A stretch of DNA of 64,000 bases from Streptomyces bicolor. Lineage in GTDB: Bacteria; Actinomycetota; Actinomycetes; Streptomycetales; Streptomycetaceae. Position 1 is the stretch's first letter. The number at the start of each line of letters is the position of its first letter. The notes beneath the pieces were generated by a model, which saw only the letters and a program-made list of their open reading frames with translations, was not told the DNA's origin and ran no database searches. This document shows, in pieces, positions 17,104 to 25,991 of this stretch. The stretch covers positions 1 through 64,000 of the forward strand of contig NZ_JOFS01000031.1 in NCBI RefSeq assembly GCF_000719285.1, read 5' to 3'. The position numbers and the translations under genes were made by a program.

Positions 17104-20100
17104 CACGACGGCCACGACCGAGCCCGCCTCGACCGACGCGCCGGCGCCCGAGCAGTCGGGGCGCCGGCTTCGCCTGCCCGGCATGGGCGGGTCCTCCGGG
17201 GGAAGTCAGCTGTTCCGCAACGCCTACGCCCTGATGATCAACACCGGCATCTCGGCCGTGCTGGGGCTCGGGTTCTGGCTGGCCGCCGCCCGCTACTACT
17301 CCGAGGCCGCGGTCGGGCAGGGTTCCGCCGCGATCGCCGCGATGAAGTTCCTCGCCGGTCTGACCGCGGTGACGCTGACGGGGGCGCTGGCCCGGTTCAT
17401 CCCGGTGGCGGGACGCAGGAGCGGCCGGCTCATCTTCCGTACGTACGCCGGCAGTTGTGTGGTGGTGGCCCTGGCGGCCGGCGTGTTCCTGCTGACGCTG
17501 GACCTGTGGGGGCCGTCGTACCGGTTCCTGAACGGCGCGGCGGGCGGGCTCTTCTTCGTCGTGGCCGTCATCGCCTGGAACCTGCTCACCCTCCAGGACG
17601 GCGTGCTGACCGGGCTGCGCAGCGCGGTGTGGGTGCCGGTCGGCAACACCGTGTTCTCCGCGGTCAAGCTGGGGCTGCTGGTGGCCTTCGCCGTGGCGAT
17701 CCCCACCGCCGGGGTCTTCGTGTCATGGGTCGCGGCCATCGCGGTGTCGGTGCTGCCACTGGGCTGGCTGGTGTTCCGGCGTCTGGTGCCGCGCCATGTG
17801 AAGGCGACCGAGGACAACGCCGAACCGCCGTCCCTGAAGGAGGTCGGGAAGTTCCTCGCGGGCGACTACACCGGCTCCCTGTTCTCGCTCGCCGTGGTCT
17901 ATCTCATCCCCGTGATCGTGGCCGCACAGGTCTCCGCCGAGGACAACGCGTACTTCTACATCACGGCCACGATCGGCGGCACGGTCAATCTGCTCGCCAT
18001 CAACATGGGCGCCTCCCTCACGGTCGAGGGCTCGCACGATCCGGGGCGGCTGGCCGCCAACACCCGGGCGGCGCTCAGGCGCATGGCGCGGATCATGGTG
18101 CCGGTCGCCGCGATCCTGTTCTTCGGGGCGCCCTGGATCCTCGGCGTCTTCGGCCAGGGCTACGCGGACGCGGCGACCCCGCTGCTGCGCTGGTTCGCCG
18201 TCGGCGCGCTGCTGCGGGTCGTCATGGAGACGTACTTCGCCGTTCTGCGCGCACAGAGCCGTACCGCCGGACTGGCCTGGCTGCAGGGCCTGTTGTGCGC
18301 CCTGGTGCTCGGCCTGACCCTGCTGCTGCTCCCCCGGATGGGCCTGACCGGCGCCGGTGTCGCCGAGATCGCCTCTCTCTCGGTGATCGTCGCGATCGCC
18401 GCGCCCAAGCTGTACAGGACGGCCCGTGCGACCTCGGCCGAGGTCCCGGAGGACGCGGCCCCCGACGGTGACCTCGCCGACCTGGGGGCGCGCGAGGTTC
18501 CCGACGGGGCGCGGGGGCGCATGCCCGCCTGGGCGCTCGACACCGACACCCTCGCCCTCGGCGTCCACGTCGACTTCGACCATCTGGAGCGCCGGCCGGA
18601 CGTCCGCCCGGGCCCGGGCACACCGCCCACGGGTACGCCACCGGTACCGCCGGAACACCGGCCGACCTGGGCGCGCAAGCCCGAGGTCGGGCTGCCGGTC
18701 GAAGAACGGGAGCCCGGCTCGGATGCCTCGCTGGGGCCCGCCGAGGTGGACGCGCCCTTCGAGACGGACTTCGAGACGGACTTCGACGCCGCCTTCGACG
18801 CGGGCGAGGGCGAGGAGGCCGTACCGGAGGAACGCGAGGAGGCCGTCGTACGGCCGGAATCTGCCGTACGGGAAGAGCCGCCGATGCCCGAAGAGCCCGT
18901 ACGACAGCCCGCCGCGCCCTCACTGTCCTGGCGCGAGCGGCTGATGCCCACCCGGCTCGGGGTGGTCCTCGGCTGTCTGCTGATCGCCGCGCTGCTGCTG
19001 TACTGGGTGCCCGCGCTGCGGCTCGGCGAGGCCGACCTGGACGGGATGGGCGGGCTCGGGCTGGTCTCCGTGCTGCCGATGCCGACGCTGGTCGGGGCCG
19101 CGCTGCTGGCGGTGGTGTTCGCCTCGCTGCTGTGGCTGGGGCGCGAGCACAGGGCGCTGCTGCTGGTCACCCTGCTGGCGACGGTCGTGTCCCTGCACGC
19201 CCTGCCCGCGCTGATCGAGACCGAGCCGAGGTTCGCGACGGCCTGGCAGCACCTCGGCTTCCTCGACTACATCGACCGCACCGGCTCGGCCGTGCCCGAC
19301 CTGGACGCGCGCTGGAGCTGGCCGGGCTTCTTCGCGGCGGCCGCGTTCGTCGCGAAGGCGTGCGGGGTCAGCGACTTCACCGAGGTCATCCGCTGGTGGC
19401 CGCTGACCATGCAACTGCTGTACCTGGTGCCGATGTTCCTGCTGGTGCGCTCGATGCGGGCGAGCTGGCGCGCCAAGTGGACCGGCATCTGGGTCTTCGT
19501 GCTCAGCGGCTGGGTGGGCCAGGACTACTTCTCGCCGCAGGGCTTCACCTATCTGCTGTATCTGGTGTTCGCGGCGATCCTTCTGGTCTGGTTCCGGGCG
19601 CCGCACGTGATCTGGACGAAGCGTCGTCCCGGCGAGGTGGAGGTCGAGCCCGCGAACCGGCGGCAGCAGGCCGTGCTGCTGGCGGTCGTCATCGGGCTGT
19701 TCGCGGCGAGCGTCCCGGCTCACCAGCTCACGCCGTTCGTGATGCTGGGCGTGCTGACGGGTCTCGTCCTGATCGGCAAGTCCGAACTGCGCGGCCTGCC
19801 GATCCTGTTCGGCGTCATGGTGACCGTCTGGATCGGCTTCCTGGCCGAGCCGTACTGGTCCGGGCACTTCGACGAACTCTTCGGCGGGGTCGGCGGCGTG
19901 GGCGGCAATGTGTCGTCCTCGGTCTCCGGCCGTATCGAAGGCGGCAGCTCGACCCACAAACTCGTCCTCTATACGCGCGTGCTCCTGGCCGGCGGTGTGA
20001 TGGCCTTCGCCTGCTGGGGCTGGTGGCGCCGGCGCTTCCACCACTACCGGGAGCGCTCGCTGCTCGTCCTCACCTTCGTGCCGTTCCTCGGCTTCGGCAT

Positions 20101-20956
20101 GCAGTCGTACGGCGGTGAGATGGCGCTGCGGGTCTTCATGTTCGCCCTGCCCGGCGCGGCCCTGCTCACCGGCCTCGCCTTCTTCCCGCGCACCGGCGTC
20201 ACCGCCAAGGAGCGCGACAAGGACCGGGTGAGCCTCGCCCCGCTGGCCGCGCTCATGGCGGGCCTGGTGCTGATGGGCGGCTTCCTGGTGGCGCGTTGGG
20301 GCAACGAGCCGTTCGAGCGGGTGCGGTCCGGCGAGGTCGCCGCCATGGAGTACGTGTACGCCCATGACGATCCGAGCGTGCGGCTGCTGTGGCTGAGCGA
20401 CGACCCGGTCAACGTCGTGACGCCGTCGATGCCGTGGGGCTCTCGGGACATGGAGAAGGTGGAGTACCTGCCGACGCTCGCGCCGGCCGACCCGGTGCTG
20501 GTGTCGGGGCTGGTGAAGGCGCTCAAGGACGCCGGCCCGAACTCGTATCTGATGATCAACCGAAGCCAGGTGACCTATCTCCGGCTGGACGTCGGCTATT
20601 CGGCGACCTGGGAGTCGCGGCTGATCCAGAACCTGGACAAGCGGCAGGAGCTGAAGAAGGTCTTCGTCAACGAGGACGCGACGATGTACGCGCTCAGGAA
20701 GCAGCCGGCGGGTGAGGTGCCCAAGGCCGATCCCGGGCCGATCGGGCCTCAGGTGACCTGGACGCCGTGGTCGGTGGTCGGCGGCCTCGCGGCGGTCGCG
20801 CTGATCGTGCTGCTGATGGCCCGCGAGATCGTCCGGGTCGCGATGGCGCCGAGCGTGCGGCAACTGCGGTGGCTGCAGAGCAGCTTCTGGTTCTCGCTGC
20901 CGCTGCTGGCGGTGTTGCTGGCCTCGCTGGTCCAGCGGTTCCTGACGATCGACTAG
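17096..20956 (+). CDS. flippase-like / GT-C-like membrane fusion protein
   Basis: 1286 residues in three parts. Residues about 36-440 resemble polysaccharide flippases of the Wzx/MOP group, with many paired helices ('LMINTGISAVLGLGFWLAAARYY', 'LARFIPVAGRRSGRL'). About 442-608 is an acidic, Pro-rich cytoplasmic-type linker (repeats of FETDFETDFDAAFDAGEGEE). About 611-1286 is a second polytopic domain with roughly ten helices and a long outward loop near the end, resembling GT-C/PMT-like or polymerase proteins. GTG at 17096 starts inside the previous gene; the ribosome site is weak. One chain may both flip and extend or polymerise the lipid-linked glycan built by its operon partners. Function is inferred from fold-like features and context. 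Confidence 0.75.
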   Translation: MSDTTATTEPASTDAPAPEQSGRRLRLPGMGGSSGGSQLFRNAYALMINTGISAVLGLGFWLAAARYYSEAAVGQGSAAIAAMKFLAGLTAVTLTGALARFIPVAGRRSGRLIFRTYAGSCVVVALAAGVFLLTLDLWGPSYRFLNGAAGGLFFVVAVIAWNLLTLQDGVLTGLRSAVWVPVGNTVFSAVKLGLLVAFAVAIPTAGVFVSWVAAIAVSVLPLGWLVFRRLVPRHVKATEDNAEPPSLKEVGKFLAGDYTGSLFSLAVVYLIPVIVAAQVSAEDNAYFYITATIGGTVNLLAINMGASLTVEGSHDPGRLAANTRAALRRMARIMVPVAAILFFGAPWILGVFGQGYADAATPLLRWFAVGALLRVVMETYFAVLRAQSRTAGLAWLQGLLCALVLGLTLLLLPRMGLTGAGVAEIASLSVIVAIAAPKLYRTARATSAEVPEDAAPDGDLADLGAREVPDGARGRMPAWALDTDTLALGVHVDFDHLERRPDVRPGPGTPPTGTPPVPPEHRPTWARKPEVGLPVEEREPGSDASLGPAEVDAPFETDFETDFDAAFDAGEGEEAVPEEREEAVVRPESAVREEPPMPEEPVRQPAAPSLSWRERLMPTRLGVVLGCLLIAALLLYWVPALRLGEADLDGMGGLGLVSVLPMPTLVGAALLAVVFASLLWLGREHRALLLVTLLATVVSLHALPALIETEPRFATAWQHLGFLDYIDRTGSAVPDLDARWSWPGFFAAAAFVAKACGVSDFTEVIRWWPLTMQLLYLVPMFLLVRSMRASWRAKWTGIWVFVLSGWVGQDYFSPQGFTYLLYLVFAAILLVWFRAPHVIWTKRRPGEVEVEPANRRQQAVLLAVVIGLFAASVPAHQLTPFVMLGVLTGLVLIGKSELRGLPILFGVMVTVWIGFLAEPYWSGHFDELFGGVGGVGGNVSSSVSGRIEGGSSTHKLVLYTRVLLAGGVMAFACWGWWRRRFHHYRERSLLVLTFVPFLGFGMQSYGGEMALRVFMFALPGAALLTGLAFFPRTGVTAKERDKDRVSLAPLAALMAGLVLMGGFLVARWGNEPFERVRSGEVAAMEYVYAHDDPSVRLLWLSDDPVNVVTPSMPWGSRDMEKVEYLPTLAPADPVLVSGLVKALKDAGPNSYLMINRSQVTYLRLDVGYSATWESRLIQNLDKRQELKKVFVNEDATMYALRKQPAGEVPKADPGPIGPQVTWTPWSVVGGLAAVALIVLLMAREIVRVAMAPSVRQLRWLQSSFWFSLPLLAVLLASLVQRFLTID

Positions 20957-20967
20957 GCCCTCGCCCC

Positions 20968-21000
20968 GGTCAAGTGGCTCAGCGCCCCAGCCACTTGACC
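20968..21000. terminator. shared hairpin at convergent gene ends
   Basis: GGTCAAGTGGCT (20968-20979) pairs perfectly with AGCCACTTGACC (20989-21000), 12 bp with a 9-nt loop. The right arm is made of the last sense codons of the GH39-like gene, so one hairpin can serve both strands. Confidence 0.65.
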
Positions 21001-22391
21001 TCGTACGCCTGAAGCTCGACCTTCTCGCCGTCGATCTTCGCGCTGGTCTGCCGGTCGAGGGTGTTCACGGCCAGGATCACCTTGCCGGTGGCCAGGACCA
21101 ACACGTCGGGCTTGTCCACGGACACCGACTCGTACTCGGTCCCCGGCCGGAACTCCTTGCCGAACCGTGCGACCAGGTCGTACATGGGCAGCTTCGCGCC
21201 ACCGCCCGCGGTGTCGGTCGGCGTCCACAGACAGCCGGCGCACTCGGTGCCCTTCTCCTCCTGCGGGTTCCAGTAGAAGCCGGAGGTGGTCCCGCCCTTG
21301 GCCAGCGCGATCATGCCGGCGGCCTGGACGGCGACCCGGCGGGCCTCGGACCAGTCCTTGCGGTCGTCGTTGCCGTCGGCGGGCTCGACGTAGTACTCGG
21401 CCCACCACAGCGGCAGGTCGCCGGTCTGCCCCCGCACCCACCTGCTCACGGCCGTGAACTTGTCGGTGGCGGTGAACTCGTCGGGCAGGAGCTCGTCGTC
21501 CCGGGTGTAGCTGGAGCCGTCCACGACGACGAAGTCGGCGCCGGCCTTGTGCTCGTTCCAGTACGCGAAGGCGTCGACGGGGCGCCGGTCCAGGGCGCCC
21601 CAGGAGCCCTTCAAGGCGGGCGAGGCCTCCTCCGCGCGCGGGTCGACGCTGTCCATCACGAGGTAGGGCCCGCCGACCATGATCTCCGGGTTGACCTTCT
21701 TCAACGCCCGGTAGACGAGGTTGTACAGCTCGGTGTAGCCCTCGTGGTCCCAGCGGGCCTCGGCGTCGTTCCAGAAGCCCTTGAACTCGTTCCAGACGAT
21801 GAAGTGCCGTACGTCCGGGTAGCGCTTGGCGACGGTGACGGCGAGCGCGGCGAAGTCGTCGAAGTGCTCGGGCTCGGGCGCCGTCTCCAGGGCGGCCTGG
21901 CTCCAGTCGGTGTTGTCGACGCCGGCCTTTCCGCCCTTCATCCAGTCGGGGGCGCAGCACAGGGTGACGACCGGGGTGCTGCCGGAGGCGCGGACGAAGT
22001 CGATACGGCGGTCCATGGCCTCGAAGTCGTAACGTCCCTCGACCGGCTCGGGGTTGTCGGCGCCCCAGCCCATGATGTGCTGGATCTGCGGCAGTCCCCC
22101 GGCGTCCGCGAGGCGTCCCTCGACGCGCTTCACGGCGGCCGGAGCGCCCTCGTCGGCGCTGTGCTGGGTGTGGGTGAACCCCCAGCCCACCTCGGGATCG
22201 GTCGCGTCCGGCGTGGCGGTCGGGGTGCCGTGCACCTTGTCGCCGTCGCGTGAGGTGCCGTCGGTGTTCACGCCGTTCCCCGGAAGCGTGGTGAACAGGG
22301 TCACCACCAGGGCCAGAGCCACCGCGCCCACGCCGAGCAGCGCGGTGAGCCGCCACCGCCGTGCCCCCGAATTCCACCCATGACGTCCCAT
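20979..22391 (-). CDS. membrane-anchored GH39-like glycoside hydrolase
   Basis: 470 residues. An N-terminal membrane anchor or uncleaved signal ('LTALLGVGAVALALVVTLF') is followed by a Thr/Pro-rich stretch and a clan GH-A barrel. The acid/base Glu lies in 'FIVWNEFKGFW' and the nucleophile in 'LPLWWAEYYVEPA', as in GH39 xylosidase/iduronidase-like enzymes. 'GTECAGCLW' holds a cysteine pair. It is convergent with the flippase fusion gene and probably trims or degrades the polysaccharide. Start uncertain: ATG at 22391 gives a clean anchor but only distant GGAGG; a TTG 12 nt upstream is possible. Confidence 0.75.
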   Translation of the reverse strand: MGRHGWNSGARRWRLTALLGVGAVALALVVTLFTTLPGNGVNTDGTSRDGDKVHGTPTATPDATDPEVGWGFTHTQHSADEGAPAAVKRVEGRLADAGGLPQIQHIMGWGADNPEPVEGRYDFEAMDRRIDFVRASGSTPVVTLCCAPDWMKGGKAGVDNTDWSQAALETAPEPEHFDDFAALAVTVAKRYPDVRHFIVWNEFKGFWNDAEARWDHEGYTELYNLVYRALKKVNPEIMVGGPYLVMDSVDPRAEEASPALKGSWGALDRRPVDAFAYWNEHKAGADFVVVDGSSYTRDDELLPDEFTATDKFTAVSRWVRGQTGDLPLWWAEYYVEPADGNDDRKDWSEARRVAVQAAGMIALAKGGTTSGFYWNPQEEKGTECAGCLWTPTDTAGGGAKLPMYDLVARFGKEFRPGTEYESVSVDKPDVLVLATGKVILAVNTLDRQTSAKIDGEKVELQAYEVKWLGR

Positions 22392-22588
22392 CAAGGACAA
22401 CGGTAACGGGGGTGGCCTCCGTACGGGCAGGTTCCGCACGTACACGGTCCTGTAACGGGACGGAGCGGAGTCGGAGGGGGAAATGAGGGGCGCATCGGCA
22501 CGTCTTTGGCCCCTCGGGCGTGCACCGTTGGCGGGACGTGCCACGGAAACCGGGTGCACAGGGGCGCCCCGTGCCGGATCATGGCCGC

Positions 22589-23683
22589 ATGTCTGCGAAC
22601 CCACACGACGCTCTGCCGATCCGGCTCAACGTCGACGACAGCGACTCGCCGTCCGACGTCGTCGACGCGCTGTTCCTCGGCCGCTTCGCGACGGGCGAGC
22701 AGCCGTACTCGCACGCGGTGAACATCGACCGCGTACGGTCCGGGGCGACGCTCCTGCCGCCGGGCGCCCGCGTGCTGCGCGCCGCCCGCGACGACGACCG
22801 CAGCGCGACGCTGGCGGAGGGCGACGGCTGGACCCTGCTGATCTCCCGCTGGAACCGGGGCGCCGATGTCACGGTGACGGCGACCAGCGAGGAACTGGCG
22901 GAGCGGGTGCTGGGCGAGGCGACGGACGGCGCGGCCGACGAGCCCGAGCCGCAGCCGGAGAACGTGACCATGGGCTTCTGGTACGTCTCTCCAAGACGCG
23001 GCCCGCACCGCACCACCCGGCAGATCTCGGCGGGCACCTGGGACGAGGTGCGCGCCAACTACACCGCGCCGGTCGCGGACGCGATGGACCGCCTGATGAA
23101 GACGACCCCGGAGGACATCGCGGGCCGTCTGCTCCTGCTGCACGGCCCGCCGGGCACCGGCAAGACGTCGGCGCTGCGGACGCTGGCCCGCTCCTGGCGG
23201 GACTGGTGCCAGGTGGACTGCGTCCTCGACCCGGAGCGCCTGTTCTCCGACGTCGGCTATCTGATGGACATCGCGATCGGCGAGGAGGACGCGACGGGCA
23301 AGGGCCGCTGGCGGCTGCTGCTCCTGGAGGACTGCGACGAGCTGATCCGGGGCGAGGCGAAGCACACGGCGGGCCAGGCCCTGTCGAGGTTGCTGAACCT
23401 GACCGACGGCCTGCTGGGCCAGGGCCGCAACGTCCTGGTCGGCGTGACGACCAACGAGGACCTGGAGCGGCTGCATCCGGCCGTCGTCCGCCCCGGCCGC
23501 TGTCTGGCCCGCATCGAGGTGGGGCCGCTGACCCGCCGGGAGGCGGTGAACTGGCTGGGCACGGAGGAGGGCGTCGGCCGCGAGGGCGCCACGCTGGCGG
23601 AGCTGTACGCGCTGCAGCGGGGCACGTCTCCGACGTCGCTGCCGGAGCCTCGGGAGGGGGCGGACTCGGGGCTGTATCTGTAG
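22589..23683 (+). CDS. DUF5925 / AAA-family ATPase
   Basis: 364 residues. The N-terminal half ('SDVVDALFLGRFATGEQPYSH') matches what I know as DUF5925 of actinobacteria. The C-terminal half is an AAA ATPase with Walker A 'GPPGTGKTSAL' (about 186-196), Walker B 'RLLLLEDCDE' and a sensor region 'VLVGVTTNEDLERLHPAVVRPGR'. It resembles chaperone-like AAA proteins that remodel a partner, but no partner is adjacent. ATG at 22589 avoids an upstream open stretch lacking a ribosome site. DUF72 starts 15 nt after the stop, so they may be co-transcribed. Confidence 0.8.
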   Translation: MSANPHDALPIRLNVDDSDSPSDVVDALFLGRFATGEQPYSHAVNIDRVRSGATLLPPGARVLRAARDDDRSATLAEGDGWTLLISRWNRGADVTVTATSEELAERVLGEATDGAADEPEPQPENVTMGFWYVSPRRGPHRTTRQISAGTWDEVRANYTAPVADAMDRLMKTTPEDIAGRLLLLHGPPGTGKTSALRTLARSWRDWCQVDCVLDPERLFSDVGYLMDIAIGEEDATGKGRWRLLLLEDCDELIRGEAKHTAGQALSRLLNLTDGLLGQGRNVLVGVTTNEDLERLHPAVVRPGRCLARIEVGPLTRREAVNWLGTEEGVGREGATLAELYALQRGTSPTSLPEPREGADSGLYL

Positions 23684-23698
23684 TGCTTTGATGGACGT

Positions 23699-24466
23699 AT
23701 GACCCTGTTCGTCGGCACGTCGGGGTGGCAGTACCGGGACTGGCGGGACGTCCTGTATCCAGCCGGCGTGCCCATGCGCCGGTGGCTGGAGGAGTACACG
23801 GCGCACTTCGCCACCGTCGAGATCAACAACGCCTTCTACCGCCTGCCGACCCGGGAGAACTTCGAGGCGTGGCGGGACCGGGTGCCGGGAGACTTCGTGG
23901 TCGCGGTGAAGGCGAGCCGCTACCTGACCCACATCAAGCGGCTACGTGATCCCGAGGAGCCGGTGACCCGCCTGATGACGCACGCGGAGGGCCTGGGCCC
24001 CCGCCTGGGCCCCGTGCTCCTCCAGCTGCCACCCACCCTGCGGGCGGACACCGAGCTGCTGGACGCCTGCCTGGCCTGCTTCCCGTCGCGTACCCGGGTC
24101 GCCGTCGAACCCCGGCACGACAGCTGGTGGACGCCCGAGGTACGCGAGGTGCTGGAGTCCCGGGGCGCCGCCCTGTGCTGGGCCGACGTCGAGTCCCGCC
24201 CCGTGACCCCGCTGTGGCGCACCACCGACTGGGGCTACGTCCGCTTCCACCAGGGCCGCGCCCAACGCTGGCCGCACTACGGCCGCCAGGCCCTGGACAC
24301 CTGGGCCCACCGCATCGCGGACACCTGGTCCGGCGAGGACGTGTACGCGTACTTCAACAACGACCCGACGGGGGCGGCGGTGGAGGACGCGATGACGTTC
24401 GCGCGGGTGGCGCAGACGGCGGGCCTGGAGCCGACGCGCACACCGAAGCACCTGGCGCATGCCTAG
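23699..24466 (+). CDS. DUF72 domain protein (YecE-like)
   Basis: 255-residue TIM-barrel-like protein starting 'MTLFVGTSGWQYRDWRDVLYP', the canonical DUF72 opening. It continues with 'FATVEINNAFYRLPTRENFEAW', 'VAVKASRYLTHIKRL' and 'WGYVRFHQGRA', and ends 'YAYFNNDPTGAAVEDA'. The family is widespread and its reaction is not established to my knowledge. Length and motifs are complete. It follows the AAA gene at 15 nt. No signal peptide, so cytoplasmic. Confidence 0.85.
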   Translation: MTLFVGTSGWQYRDWRDVLYPAGVPMRRWLEEYTAHFATVEINNAFYRLPTRENFEAWRDRVPGDFVVAVKASRYLTHIKRLRDPEEPVTRLMTHAEGLGPRLGPVLLQLPPTLRADTELLDACLACFPSRTRVAVEPRHDSWWTPEVREVLESRGAALCWADVESRPVTPLWRTTDWGYVRFHQGRAQRWPHYGRQALDTWAHRIADTWSGEDVYAYFNNDPTGAAVEDAMTFARVAQTAGLEPTRTPKHLAHA

Positions 24467-24567
24467 CGCGCGTCGTTCTCCACTGCTTCCGTCATCACGC
24501 CGCTCTCTTCTCCCGCCGCGGCGGTGCTCAGCCACGACTATCGCATCCCGGCGGTGCCGACCCTGCT

Positions 24568-24622
24568 CAACCCCCGACAGAGCAACGCCCCGGCTGCCCA
24601 ACCCCCGACAGGGCAACGCCCC
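24568..24622. repeat. two-copy direct repeat, 31-bp spacing
   Basis: CAACCCCCGACAG(A/G)GCAACGCCCC occurs at 24568-24591 and 24599-24622, differing at one base. It sits between the convergent DUF72 and GntR genes and the second copy touches the GntR stop codon. Confidence 0.6.
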
Positions 24623-24990
24623 TACTCCCCGTAAGCCGCCCGCAGGGCATCCCGCACAGCCGCCAACGCATCCGCCTCCGTGAGCCCGAGCCGCCGAGCC
24701 CGCTCCACGTACGCCTGCGCGGCCGACGCCAGCTCCCGCTCCGCGGCCGAGCCGGCGGCCGCCACGAACGTGCCGTGGCGCCCCCGCGTCTCGATCACCC
24801 CGTCGCTCTCCAGCGCCCGGTACGCCTTGGCGACCGTGTTGGCCGCCAGCCCCAGCGACTCCGCCAGCCCGCGCACGGTCGGCAGCCGGTACCCCACCGG
24901 CAGCACCCCCGACCGCGCCTGCTCCGAGATCTGGGCCCGCACCTGCTCGTACGGTGGTGCGCTGTCGTCGATGTGGATCTTCAAGGTCAC
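24622..24990 (-). CDS. GntR family transcriptional regulator, YtrA type
   Basis: 122-residue repressor. The winged helix-turn-helix covers about residues 8-75 ('APPYEQVRAQISEQARSGVL', 'LPTVRGLAESLGLAANTVAKAYRALESDGVIETRGRHGTFV' in consecutive parts), with only a short C-terminal helix pair. That short tail is diagnostic of the YtrA subfamily, which usually controls adjacent transporters. The start is read as GTG ('VTLKIHIDDSAPPYEQV'), typical for the family; an ATG 13 codons upstream is the alternative. Divergent from the two-domain acetyltransferase 72 bp away. No ABC genes lie nearby, so the target is unclear. Confidence 0.85.
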   Translation of the reverse strand: MTLKIHIDDSAPPYEQVRAQISEQARSGVLPVGYRLPTVRGLAESLGLAANTVAKAYRALESDGVIETRGRHGTFVAAAGSAAERELASAAQAYVERARRLGLTEADALAAVRDALRAAYGE

Positions 24991-25061
24991 GCAGGGATTG
25001 TCCCGCACCCACTCGAAAATGAGAGGCACCGGGAGGCATCTCCCGCATAACGTGCGCCCAT

Positions 25062-25991
25062 ATGACCATGACTGTGCGCGATCTCCGTCCCGAGGTCCGA
25101 GCCGACGTCGAGGGTTTCGCCCGCGTCCGCCACCTCGCGCTGCCCTTCTACCTCATCACCCCCGACTCCCTGGCCTACGACCTCACCCATGCCCACCCCG
25201 ACTCCCACTACCGCCCCCTCGTCGCGGAGGAGGACGGCGAGGTGATCGGCACGGCCCAGGTCGGCATCGTCCACGACAGTCCGGACCCGGGCCAGGGCTA
25301 CGTCAACGTGTACGTGCACCCGGAGCGCACGCGCCGCGGCGCCGGGTCGGGCCTGGTGCGGGCCGCCGAGGAGCACCTGGCCGCCAAGGGCGCGACCAAG
25401 CTCTACTCCTGGGTTCTGGACCGGCCGGGCAACCGCGCCTTCGCCGAACGGCACGGCTACCGCGCCAGCCGTTCCGCCCACTTCCTGCGCCTGGACCTGG
25501 CGGGAGGCACCCTGCCCCCGCTCCAGGACCCGCCCCCGGGCGTCGAACTGCGCACGGGCGCCGACTTCGCGGACGACCCGCGCCCGTTCTTCGAGCTGGA
25601 CTCGGAGACGATGTCCGACGAACCGAGCGACATCGACTACGAGTTCACCGACTACGAAGCCTGGCTGGAGAACACCTGGAACCACCCCCTCTTCAGCCCT
25701 GAACTGACCACGGTCGCCCTGGTCGACGGCCGCCCCGCCGCCTTCAGCGCGGCCCGCACGGGCGGCGGCACCCGCTACGGGACCGTCATGACCGGCACCG
25801 CCCGCGCCTTCCGCGGCCGGGGCCTGGCCAAACTCGCCAAGAACGACTCCCTGCACCGCGCCCGCGCCGCCGGTCTCACGGAGGCGTTCACAGGCAACGA
25901 CACCGACAACGGCCCGATGCTCGCCATCAACAAGTGGTTCGGCTACGAGATCTGCGCGACGGAGGTGCGGTATGTCCGCGAACTCGGCTGA
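25062..25991 (+). CDS. two-domain GNAT acetyltransferase
   Basis: 309 residues with two GNAT modules. The first has its acetyl-CoA loop as 'VYVHPERTRRGAGSGLVRAAEEH' (part of motif A), the second as 'TGTARAFRGRGLAKLAKNDSL', followed by 'TGNDTDNGPMLAINKWFGYE'. Tandem GNAT proteins in this genus include small-molecule and antibiotic-modifying enzymes such as mycothiol-synthase-like folds, but no substrate can be assigned. The start codon context CATATGACCATG offers two ATGs. The last 20 nt overlap the DUF402 gene, so both are probably made from one message. Confidence 0.8.
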   Translation: MTMTVRDLRPEVRADVEGFARVRHLALPFYLITPDSLAYDLTHAHPDSHYRPLVAEEDGEVIGTAQVGIVHDSPDPGQGYVNVYVHPERTRRGAGSGLVRAAEEHLAAKGATKLYSWVLDRPGNRAFAERHGYRASRSAHFLRLDLAGGTLPPLQDPPPGVELRTGADFADDPRPFFELDSETMSDEPSDIDYEFTDYEAWLENTWNHPLFSPELTTVALVDGRPAAFSAARTGGGTRYGTVMTGTARAFRGRGLAKLAKNDSLHRARAAGLTEAFTGNDTDNGPMLAINKWFGYEICATEVRYVRELG

